From Chamaea fasciata (lineage: Eukaryota; Chordata; Aves; Passeriformes; Sylviidae): DNA of 64,000 nt. Under the pieces are notes generated by a model. It saw only the letters and a list, made by a program, of their open reading frames with translations. It did no database searches and was not told the origin of the DNA. Positions 23,137 to 33,599 of this stretch are shown here, piece by piece. How positions within the stretch are numbered: the first letter of the stretch is position 1; each line of letters starts with the position of its first letter. A program made the position numbers and the translations under genes. The stretch is from the NCBI GenBank assembly GCA_029207755.1, contig JARCOQ010000062.1:248001-312000 (forward strand), written 5' to 3'.

Positions 23137-24095
23137 TTATGACAAGTGATTTTGAGAAACTGGCCAGCAGTTTAATGTTTGTGAAACCATCCAGCCATCA
23201 GTCTTCCACACTGCAGCCTCGAGCTCCTGCTTCCTCAGGCTGCAGATGAGGGGGTTCATGGGTGGAGGCACCAGCGAGAACAGAACTGACAGGGCCAGAT
23301 CCGGGGATGGGGAGGAGATTGGGGGGGGCTTCAGATAGGCAAACATGGCAGTGCTGAGGAATAGGGAGAGCACGGCCAGGTGAGGGAGGCAGGTGGAGAA
23401 GGCTTTGTGCCGTCCCTGCTCAGAGGGGATCCTCAGCACAGCCCTGATGATCTGCACATAGGAGAAAACAATGAACACAAAACAACGTAATCCTAAAGAG
23501 ATGGGAAAACCAATGAACCCAAACTCCCTGAAGCAGTAGTTGGACTAGGAGAGCTTGAGGATCTGGTGAACCTCGTGGAAGAACTGGCCCAGCGCATTGC
23601 CATGGCACAGGGGCAGGGAAAATGTATTGGCCGTGTGCATGAGAGCATTGAGAAAGGCACTGGCCCAGGCAGCTGCTGCCATGTGGGCACAAGCTCTGCT
23701 GCCCAGGAGGGTCCCGTAGTGCAGGGGTCTGCAGATGGACACAGAGCGGTCATAGCACATGATGGTCAGGAGCAAATACTCTGCTGACATGAAGAACAGA
23801 AAGAAAAAGAGCTGTGCAGCACCTCCCGTGTAGGAGATGGTCCTGGTGTCCCAGAGGGAATTGTGCATGGCTTTGGGGACAGTGGTGCAGGCCGCTGAGG
23901 GCCAGGTTGAGCAGGAAGAAGAACATGGGGCTGTGCAGGTGGTGGCCGCAAGCTATGGCACTGATGACGAGGCCATTGCCCAGGAGGGCAGCCAGGGAGA
24001 TGCCCAGGAAGAGGCAGAAGTGCAGGAGCTGCAGCTGCTGCGTGTCTGCCAATGCCAGCAGGAGGGAAGCGGCTGATGGAGCTGCTGTTGGACAT
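23137..24095 (-). pseudogene. Olfactory receptor pseudogene (OR family 14-like), right arm
   Basis: Inverted twin of the OR at 11491-12451. It shares the extra C after SRF, the ~13-base deletion in TM2/loop and the TAG after ILKLS, so the gene was dead before the arms duplicated. Its last third is open from TM6 to the end (EQGRHKAFSTCLPHLA, MNPLICSLR) because it lacks the left-arm-specific TGA. Four of 261 aligned residues differ from the left copy across the first two segments. Confidence 0.85.
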
Positions 24096-25495
24096 TTGCT
24101 GTGGCTGCACATGGGGACGTGTTCACGGATAAAGGATAGTGACAAGTCAGGACAGGCTGCTTTGAGCCAAACATGGCTCATTCCCTGTGGACTGTCCCAC
24201 TGTGATTCACCCACCCTTGTTCCTGCTCTGGGAAAACCTTCACCCAGGTCCCTGCCTGAGCTCCAGTTGTGCTGCCTGAGTGTGCCAGGAGCAGCCAGGC
24301 CTGTGCATGGGGGCTCTCCAGGAGCCGTCCCTGCCCCGCTGCCCTGGGTTTTTGGCCATGTGGCAGAGGGACAAGCCTGGATATTCAGGATTTGTCAGTG
24401 GAATCACTCCTAATGCAGAAAGGCTTGTTGCCATCTTCACTCCCACTTCTAAAGGGCATGGAGAACAGGAAGGAATTATAGGCATTATTTTCCTGCCCAC
24501 ACATCATTCCTGGTTCTCTGAGGTCAGAAATCCCCAGCATTTCTGCTGCACCAGACCTTGCCCAGAGCAGAGGGATCCCTGAATGTCTCACCCTCTCCAA
24601 AGGTCTCTGGGCAAGGTCCTCAGCACCCCCTTCTGCCAAGGACACTCACAGCTCCCTTGGCAAACCCAACAGCATTTCCTCAGCTGTGGCATCTCTGCAC
24701 TTCCCCGTGGCACATTCAGGGAACTGCCAGAGGCTCTGGCACAGATCTGCAGGCAGGAGGGCAGCTCAGAGCTTGGAAGGATGCAGCAAGGAGATCCCCG
24801 GGTGTGCCCACGATGGGATCTCAGGGAGGGGGCTCAGCTCATTCCCCTTTCCCATGGACTGCTTTGCCCGCAGCCACACAGGTCACAGGGAAGCTCGGAC
24901 ACCCCATTCCCATGGACACAGCTGCCTGGCAAGAATCCCAAGGGCAGTGCCTGGCTCAGCTGCTGCAAATGCCAGAGCCTCCCTGAGAGCACCAGATGAC
25001 AATGACAGTATCAGGGGAGGGCAGAACCAAGAGAAGATGTTGTGGGGCTGTGCCTGGGAGGGCAGGGCAGACACAGCCAGGCACTCAGGACAGTGTTCCC
25101 GTGCCCAGCTGTGCACAGCACCTCCCACACACCCACAGTGCCCTCCTGCCCCCAGCAGTGCTCTGTTCAGCCCCCTCTCCTTCCCTGAGCCTCTCCCTGG
25201 GCCTGGACATTTCCCTCCTGAGAGGAGCCTTGTCCCTGCCAGTGCTCACAGAGCCCATCCCACCCTCTGCGCCCTGGGCCCAGCCCTACAGAAACCTGCC
25301 TGTCTGCAGGGCCCGGCCTGGGGCAGGGTCTGTCTGCAGCTGGGCAAGGGCAGCTCAGGAGAGCCCTGCTGGGCCCTGCAAAGGGGATGCTGCTGCTGCT
25401 GCTGAGGGCTGAGGAGTGGCTGAAGGCCCTTTGGGAGGCTCCCAGCAGAGAGACTGACCACCCAAAGTTACAAATCAGGAGTCTCTGTAAATGAT

Positions 25496-25561
25496 TAAAC
25501 ATGACTCTGATGATCCTAGGTGTCCCTTTCAACTCAGAATGTTCTGTGGTTCTGTGATTAC
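25496..25561 (+). mobile_element. CR1 terminal fragment (right arm)
   Basis: Inverted copy of the fragment at 10025-10090. Confidence 0.6.
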
Positions 25562-27338
25562 AATTCCTGTTCTGCTTCACTCATCCTCTTTTGCCTATAA
25601 TCAGAAGAGAAAAAAACCCCTTGCAACAGCGTTACAACAGTGAAGTAAAAACCAGACCTTTCTTGGAAACTTCCAGGTGTCTCAGTGGGAATGAGGAACA
25701 CCCAGCCCCTGATTTCAACAATTGATTAGAGGTTGATTAATTAGGATATTTAACAGAAACATCGAATAGGAAATTCAGTATCCACAGCTACAAACCCCTG
25801 GGTCAACCCATTGGAGTAGGTCCAAGGGCTTCTTTGTGCCACTTTTTTTTCTGACTGCTCACACTCTGGTTTAAAAACAAAATGTTCATCTTGTAGGTCC
25901 ACTTCCTGACAATAAGACTGGGCAGTATTTCAGGAATATATTTTGAAGCTTATTGTTCTAAAATCTAAGATAAAGGGTAGGAAATGTTGTAGAGTTAATG
26001 AAAGATTATAGTAATACAAGTATATAAAAGTAGTTGAATAGAGTCATAGTAGTTGAATAGAGTTGATTAAAGATAATAGTTTTATAACTACATAATAGTA
26101 GTTAACAGAGCTACGAATAAATGAAAAATGCATAAAAAGCAAAAATGTTTTTGTCATCACCCCAACTTTCCCATCCTTCTCCAAGCAGGAAATTGAAAAC
26201 ACTCTCAGGAAAGCTCCTGGTCTTTGCAGCAATACCAGGCTTAGCTTCCTTTGGCAAGTGTCCTCTGGAGCCGTGCCCAGGCTGGTCTGGAGCTGGGAGC
26301 AGCCCTGCCCCAAACAGCCCCTCTCAGCAGCAGCACCTGCCCTGCTCAGGGTGGCTCCTTCCCCCCACAGCTTCTCCCCAGCGCTGGCAGCAGCTCCCCG
26401 GGCCAGCTGAGAGCTGTCCCTGGCAGGCAGCAGAGTCCCTGGCCCAGCGCAGCGCCCTGGGCTGCAGGACCCTGCTCTGCTCGACAGCCCTGGGCACCCC
26501 TGGCTGCAGCCCCGGCTGCTCAGCCCTGCAGCAGAGCCCGGCAACAGGGAGCTGCCCTGTGCTGTGCCTCGGGTGCTGCAGCAGGGACACCCAGCCCTGC
26601 CCTGGGGCCACATGCCTGCTCTGCAGCCACGCTCAGAGTCCTCCTGGAAGGGCCTTAAAGCTGTGGGATGTGCCAGCTTCAGGAGATCCCTGCAGGAGCT
26701 GCAGCTTCTCTTCCCCCAGCCTGGGAGTGACTCTTCCTAACGCTGCGAGGATTTCTCCCCCAGTGAGCCCTCAGTGAGCTCTGCTCGGTGCTGCCAGCCC
26801 AGGCTGAGTTGAAGCCCTCTGTGCCTGTGTGCTGTGCCCGGGGTGGCTGCAGGCAGTGCCCCAGCCCTGCTGGGCTGGGCACAGGAGCTGCTCCTGGGCA
26901 GAGCTGTCTCTCTGCAGCGCTGCCCTTGCCAGGAGCTGCCTCTGTGCCAGGAGCCCGGCCCAGCTCAGCAGCACAGACACGGCACAAGGGCTTGAGTGAC
27001 CCTCTCCAGGCTTGTGCTGAGGCCCTGAACATCAGTCCCTGAGAGGGAGCTGGAGAAACCTCTCAAGAATTCAAAGTCAGAATCCAGCTCCCAAGTTTCT
27101 TGAAGTTTTACTGGGTCCCGCTGAGGGACACGACACAGAAAGTGTCCCCAGGCCCCAGCCAGAGCAGAGAAGTGCAGGCAGTGATGACACGTGGGGACAA
27201 AGAGAAGCCAAGTCTTGCGGGCCACAGCAGCCTCTGTGCCACCAAGGGCCGTGAGGAGTCACCTTGTCCTGAGGCCCTGGGGCCTCCTGGCACAGCCCCG
27301 GCAAGGCTGGGCACTGTCAGCCCCTTGTCCTGCCCTCA

Positions 27339-28249
27339 GCATCCCCCTCCCATCCCAGTGGCCTCAAGGATGTGCTGGAAGGAGTCCCTGGGGAGCCTTG
27401 GTCAGGAATGGCCCTGGGGGCTCCTTAATGCTCCCAGGGACTGCAGGCTTTTCAAAGGACTTAGGGCTTTGCTTTTGCCTTGGAGTCTCAGAGAGGTTTG
27501 TGCAATCACGGCCTCCAGTTATCTGCTTTAATTAGTCCCTTGAGAGGCTTTGTCAGTAATGACACTCAGTGCACTCATTAATGCTTCAAAGCACTTCAGG
27601 TTTTTAAAGGTACTTGATGCTTCCCTTTTAAAACTGACTTTGTGAAAGGTTTGTGCCATTGTTGCCCAAATTATCTACTTTAACAAGTCCTTTGAGATTC
27701 TCAATCAGTAAAAGCACTCAGTGGGGCTCATCAGTAATTCCGGCTACTCAAGGTTTATTCAAGGACTTTTTTTTGACACTGAGTCTGAGAGGTTTGTGCA
27801 CTCGTGGCCTCCAATTATTTGCTCTAATCAGTCCCTTGAGATTTTTACTCAGTAACAACACTCGGTGGAGCTCATTCATGCTTCAAGGTAATCGGGGACA
27901 TTTAAGCACTTCTTTTTGCCACTGAGTCTCTGAGAGGTTTGTGCAATCATGGCCCCAATTATCTGCTTTAAGGAGTCCCTTGAGAGCTGTGCATTGACAC
28001 TCAGTGGGGCTCATTCATGCTTTGAGATACTCAGGGTGTTTAAGGTACTTTGGGTTTTTCCTTCCCACACTGAGTCTCTGAGAGGTTTTGGTGCAATCCT
28101 GGCCTCCAGTTCTCTCCTCCAAGGACTCCATGAGGAACCTGTGTTGGGGATGGACCACAGGGTGACCCTTTAATGCTTCCAGACACTTTGGGTTTTTCCT
28201 CTGACTTTGACTCCTGGAAAGGTTTGTGCAATCTCTTCTCAGGCCCTGA
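27339..28249 (-). repeat. Degenerate tandem repeat, ~145-bp period (right arm)
   Basis: Inverted copy of the array at 7330-8240 with the same unit order, so the array was already diverged when the arms formed. Confidence 0.75.
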
Positions 28250-30570
28250 GGTTCCAGGGCTCAGCACCAAATGCATCACTGGGCTTATTAGGAGAAAGCA
28301 AGTCCTGACAAACCACGGCTGTGCCTTGATTTCCTTCTGGCCTGGTGCAGTTCCTTAGGAAGTCTTTTTTCCTAGAGTTATGGAGAAATAGTTCAAAGAG
28401 CGTCGAAGGAATCAACACTCTTCTTTTCAAAGGGGGTATTTTTCTCTTGAGAGCAGAGGTCATTGCAGCATTCAAGTGACTGATACTGATCCAGGGTCTC
28501 TCCTAAGGAAGTCTGGCCTGGTCAGAGGAGCTGTGCCTTGAGCTCTGATCCACTTTGGACAACCATGCTCCACATTCCCTAACCCCATCCTGCCTCTCCT
28601 CACTCACCTGGGACCTGCTTTGCTCAGAGAACTGGGTTCACTCAGATAAAGAGAGGTTTTCTTCCTTTCTTAGCAATCAAAACCTCCTAAGTTCCAAACA
28701 ATCTCCTCAATTTGTGGCAAGCCCAAGGTGTCACCAAGGAGGTTCCCCTTCCCCAAGGCAGAACCATGCAAGGAATGTTTTAGACACCAATGAAGATGTA
28801 CGATAAACAAAAATTTAGAGTCGGCTGGAGGCAGAATTAGACCAACTCCTCAAGGACAGACAAGCTTTGAACTCCTTGCAAGTCAAAGCTCCAGGTGGGT
28901 TGTTGGGAGGTGTGTGAGTGAGGCAAGAGTGAGGGCAAGGGAAATGCAGAGAGCCCTGGAAGTGCTTCTGTGCACACAGGCTGTGGGGAAGGGCGCTGCA
29001 GCCCAGGCCTGGGCCAGGAGGGAGGCTGGATCATCATCCCAAGCTGCCCGGGGCCATGGCAAGGGGCTGTGGCCATGGATACTGGCCTGAGCCCAGTGCC
29101 TGGGCCCCTTGCCCAGGGCTGGTGTCAGTGGCCAGAGCCAGAGGGGATCCCTTGCTGGGGGCTGTGCCACGGCCACCTGCCCTGTGCCGCGCCGGCTGCT
29201 CAGGCGCCGCGGAACCAGCAGCAAACGCCGCTGCCAGGGCCAAAGGCAGCTCAGCCAGGCAGAAAGGGGCAGTGCTGGGCACTGGTTCCATGGCAACCCT
29301 CCCTGGGACAGCACACCTGGGTCACCTGTCCCGGCAACTGCCACGGAAACCTGGCTCATTGGGAATGCAATGGTGGACAAAGGTTTTAGGAGGGCCTGTC
29401 CCAATAGGACAAAGGGTGCTGGTTTTAAACTGAAGGAAGGGAGGTTCAGATGCGGAGAGATAAGGAAGAAATTTTTGAGCATGAGGCTGGTGATCCACCA
29501 GGACAGGCTTTCCCAGAGAGCTGGTCAATGCCCCCTCCCTGGAAACATTCAAGTCCAGCTGGGACAGGGCTCTGAACAACCTGATCTGGTGAAAGATGTC
29601 CCTGCTCATCGCAGGCGTTTGGATGAGATGAGCACTGCAGAGCTCTTCCCATCCCAACCATTCCAGGATTGCATGGGAAGAAGGGGCTGCTGGCTGGACT
29701 CCATCCACTCCCTTGACTCCTCCTTGTCTCTGCTGGAGCCCACATCCAGCAGCCAAAGCCAGCCCCTTCTCTGGCCTTTCCCCCCCTGCCCCAGGGGCTG
29801 CCAGAGCCAGGGAGGCGCAGGTGACCTTGAGGCTTTGCAGGGCTCAGGCACAGCGGCTGTGCCAGAGTCAGGGCTGAGGTGTCACTCTGCGGGCTGGGGC
29901 AGAGCCCGGGCAGAAATGAGCCCTGAAGCAGCAGCTGTGCAGTGGGGGCCAGCAGGCCGGGCTGCCAGGGGAGGCTTCTGGCCATGGCCTGGAAGCAGCT
30001 GCTGCTGCCAAGGTGCCTTTGGTGCCTCAGGCTCTCCCTGGCACAGCTCCCAGCACGGCACTCTGCACTTGTGCCCGAACCCTTCGTTGTGTTGGCTTGG
30101 CCTGGGGCTTTTCCTGCAGCGGGATCTGCCCTGGTCATGGCACAGGAAAGGCAGTTCCTCATGGAGCAGGAGGCTCTGCCTGGAATGGGCTCAAACAAGT
30201 CCAACAAGGCCCTGTTTACTTCAAAATTGCTTCCTAGAGCACTATATTCTATATAATTGTTACAGCTCCTATACTGTGGAGTAAATAACTCTCTTTTTTC
30301 TATTTGCTCTGTTGTGTAAATAAATCTTTCTGTCTAATCCTGATCAGAATCAGTCATAGCTGTATTTATGGAAATATATCTGGTATTTAATCAGTAATCC
30401 TGGGGGACAAATTGCATTGCAGTTCAATTCCACCTGTCCAGTCTTAAAAAAAACCTTTGACAAAGTCTGGGACTAGGATTGGATCCAGCCACTCCCAGTC
30501 TCCTCTCTTAGATGGAATTTGAAAAGTCAGGCATCCTGGAGGGGTTTGAGGATCCATGGTGTCTGTTGGG
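28250..30570. other. Non-coding right-arm sequence between tandem repeat and ERV B
   Basis: Mirror of 5006-7329. Apart from the CR1 fragment it holds no recognisable gene. The long open frame 29109-30284 crosses the CR1 and has no domain. Confidence 0.5.
29380..29672 (+). mobile_element. CR1 LINE 3' fragment (right arm copy)
   Basis: Same CR1 tail as 5908-6200, in the opposite orientation because it lies in the right arm of the inverted duplication. It was present before the duplication. Confidence 0.75.
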
Positions 30571-31271
30571 TGTCATTTCTCCACCTCATGACTCAGCAGG
30601 AGTTTCTCCAGTGAAGAAATGAAGCTTTTGCCTGAAGCTCCCACTCTGCCCATGACAGGAAGCTGTCAGAGTCTGTCCAAGGATGTGATATGCCTCGTGA
30701 CTGTCTCCAATGATTGAGGACTGAGACCCCAGGCTCTGAAAGCAGCCCCTGGCCTGGCTGAGGTGGAACGCTTGCCAAGTCTCGGAGGACTGGTATGCAT
30801 CTCCATGAGAACGGAGTGCAAGAACAATGGAACTGGTCACAGTGGACTGAGCCAAGGCTGCCTGTCCAAACTGGTCTGTCCGTACTGGAGGTACGGTTTG
30901 CAGCTTGTTCCTGAGCACTCAGCCTTTACACAGCTGGTTCCTGCTTTGGCTCTGTGCCCCTTGCTTTGCTTCCCGCCTTGACTAACCTATAAAACCTCTG
31001 GAGACCCCCGCTCACTTTTGTGATCACCCCACTGGAGAAGATCGCGTCTATAGGCATCGTTGGGCGTCGAAGACTCGACCCTCCACGTTTGTAGCTATAA
31101 TCCCCTTTCTTACTATTTTTTATTTCTCTCCCCACTATGGCATTTGTTGCCACTAAATAAAGGTGCATTTGTGATTGAGTAAACTGAGTTTGTCCCCCGC
31201 TGTGTCTTTTGTGCTCTGAGATCCCTAAAACGAACCGTCACAAACCCCGCTTGTGTGAGCGGATCGTGACA
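30571..31271 (+). repeat. 5' LTR of ERV copy B
   Basis: 701 bp from TGTCATTTCTCC to CGTGACA. A TATA-like CTATAAAAC is at about 30987 and AATAAA at about 31156, placing U3, R and U5 in order. The start was chosen because TGTCA pairs with the terminal TGACA. Confidence 0.75.
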
Positions 31272-31696
31272 TTTAATTGGCGTCACGGACAGGATCTTGA
31301 TGGACAGAGGGGTTGCGGGTTTTGTATAGCTTGTAACAGGGGAAGGACCCTCGTCTCAGCCGCACCTAGCACGCCACTTCGGTGAGCGCTGTTAGAAAGC
31401 AAGGGGGGCCAGGGAAAATTCCCGCAAACTGTATACACCCAGGCGTATAGCACTCCCTGTCATCAGGATTTCACAAAAGGATCTCATTGTGCAAAAGATG
31501 GGACTGTAGTTAGTTTTTGTGTGTTTTGGGCTGCTTGGTGTCATTGAGGAGACAACTCTTTGGAACTAAGGTGAACCTCCCAGGCAGTTTTGGTCTCCTC
31601 GCCCATTCCAGGGAAGCAAAGGGAAACAGTTTTAGCTGTGCCTTTGGTGTAACTTGAAGCGTACCTTCCTGAGAGTGGTTTTGGTCCCTGCACTAA

Positions 31697-32907
31697 ATGA
31701 GTGAAAAAGATAAGAATTCATTTTATGGTTTGCTAGCGAAACATGGTGCTAGACCTTCTCCAGATGGAGAAAGGTGGGCACAGAATAATTGGTTTAACTT
31801 TGAAAAGATTGTAGATAGAATATATTCTTTGCAACATGATGCTAGATACAAACTGGGCAGAAATAAAACCATTCTTTGCTCAGTTTTGGAGGCCTGTCTT
31901 TCGGCAGCCATAGAAACCCGTTTTGAACGGGTGAGTGAAGAAAAAGCAGTCATAGAATCCCTGCAGAATTTGGTAGAAGCTTTGCAAAAACAATTAGAAC
32001 AGGAAAGAAATCACAATTATTTGCTGCAGATTTCCCTTGCAGAAGGATGAAGTAAAAACTTAAAATCTGCAGATTCACCCACAGAAGGAAAAATAGAAGG
32101 AAAGGAGAGATACAACATTAAACAAATATACCCTCAGAAAGAATTAGTACACATGCAAAATTGTGGGGAACACTGTTGCTCCAACTTGAGACCTCTCATC
32201 AAAACAGAATATAATTATATAAATGAAGAAGATGATCCCCACATAACCACCAAAGAAATACCATACACAGCCACTGAATTAGCTAAATTAAAGAATACTC
32301 CCACCTCCCTAGTGAATCAGAGACGGAGTATGTTTTCAGAGTTTCCCTCACAGGGGGCGACCAAATTAAATTAAGTGAAGAAGAAGCAAGTGGCTACTGG
32401 GGACATGGAGTTTTCTTAACAACAGGAAACACACATGCTCCATGGTCCCTGACACAGCGTGCAGCTTACTGGGCAGGGGGGTTAAACCCCCTAGAGACGG
32501 GCGACCCTCTGGCAATAGTCGGCACCTCAGACCAACTCCTAGAAAACATACACAAAGCTGCATGCTTGCAAATGATACAGGAAAGAAAATTAATCTCTGG
32601 CTGTGAGTCGCCAATGCAACAGCCTGTCAAACCTGAGATTATGACCCCCCTCATTCGAGGTTTGCCAGAGTCTCTTAAACCAACAGCAATTCTTCTTCCA
32701 AAAACAATAGCATCTATCTCTTCGGTAGAATGACTTGAAAGATTTCTTGGACACACAAGAGATCAAACTGGTTCCACTGACTCCACTGACTCCTCACCTT
32801 TTACAACTCCTAGCACACAATCTAACAGCAGTCATAAACTTTGGACATGGAGTGAGGTAGCAGAGGAGTTAATAAGTTACAGTAGAAAATATGGACCAGT
32901 GAAGTAC
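31697..32907 (+). pseudogene. gag of ERV copy B, broken
   Basis: It starts with ATG and follows copy C gag (61334-62908) closely through the coiled coil. Breaks: a TGA at 32048-32050 where copies A and C have an Arg codon (a CGA-to-TGA change, as expected of CpG decay), a frameshift after AKLKN near 32295, an in-frame stop near 32731, and truncation by an LTR at 32908. Not functional. Confidence 0.85.
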
Positions 32908-33599
32908 TGTCTTGGTTTGGGAAGACAGGTATCTGCCAGGTAAAATTACAATCAAAGGCTCTTTGGAAAAGATTTGGAAAATAGGAATAGCAATTCTTTA
33001 CTAGTATGTAATACAAAGCAAACAAACACAAAAACCCCCCTCACCAAACAGCTACAGAATTAATAACAAACGAAAACAGTATGTAGTGTTTTGAAAGCAA
33101 AACAAATGAGAGGCTCCAAGTCAGAGATACAATTTAATAGAAAAAAAAGAAAGAAAGTAAAATAAAATAGATGCAATAATACAAAAGACCACTGAGAGAG
33201 TCAGAATACAACCTGAGCGGAGTGATGGAAGTAGTCCAGATGAGGTGGTCTTCCTGAAGCAGTGATCCTGTAGAAAGGTCTGGTAGCTCGGGTCCTCTGG
33301 GAATCCAGTGGGTAAGCGCCCCTCTGGTGTTCAGAGTCTCAGCTTATATCCAGGCTGGAATGCTTGGTTCCTCCCTCTGGGCGGAGCATCCCACAATGGG
33401 ATGGTGAGTCATGTGATAAGGCCTGATGGGCCCATTAACAGGAGGTAGTCCAGGAGGGGGTTATCTGTGAGCTGTGTAGCAAAGGTGCTGATGGCCCATT
33501 AACAGAAGATAAGCCAGAGTGGAGGAGGCAGGGAGCACTGCCTCACCTGGTTTCAGCAGTTCATGAAGATGGTGATAGAATATACTTCAACCCAGGACA
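32908..33599 (+). repeat. LTR at the outer edge of the right arm
   Basis: 692 bp, TGTCTTGGTTTGGGAAGACA start (a start common to many songbird LTRs) and CCAGGACA end; the ends are imperfect inverted repeats. The left flank is ERV B gag (AGTAC) and the right flank is minisatellite (AAATT), with no target-site duplication. Confidence 0.75.

Larger units (their letters stand above)
22122..32907 (-). repeat. Right arm of the ~10.8 kb inverted duplication
   Basis: Reverse complement of 2641-13466. The outer edge is within ERV copy B gag, which is cut at 32907/32908 by the start of an unrelated LTR; the left arm's gag continues beyond the equivalent point. The inner edge lies in unrelated sequence to the left of 22122. 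Confidence 0.9.
30571..32907 (+). mobile_element. ERV copy B: 5' LTR and interrupted gag
   Basis: Plus-strand counterpart of copy A in the right arm. LTR 30571-31271, primer-binding site 31278-31295, leader, then gag from 31697. At 32907 gag is cut by the first base of an unrelated LTR, and nothing downstream resumes gag or pol, so the rest of the provirus is missing from this locus. Confidence 0.85.
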
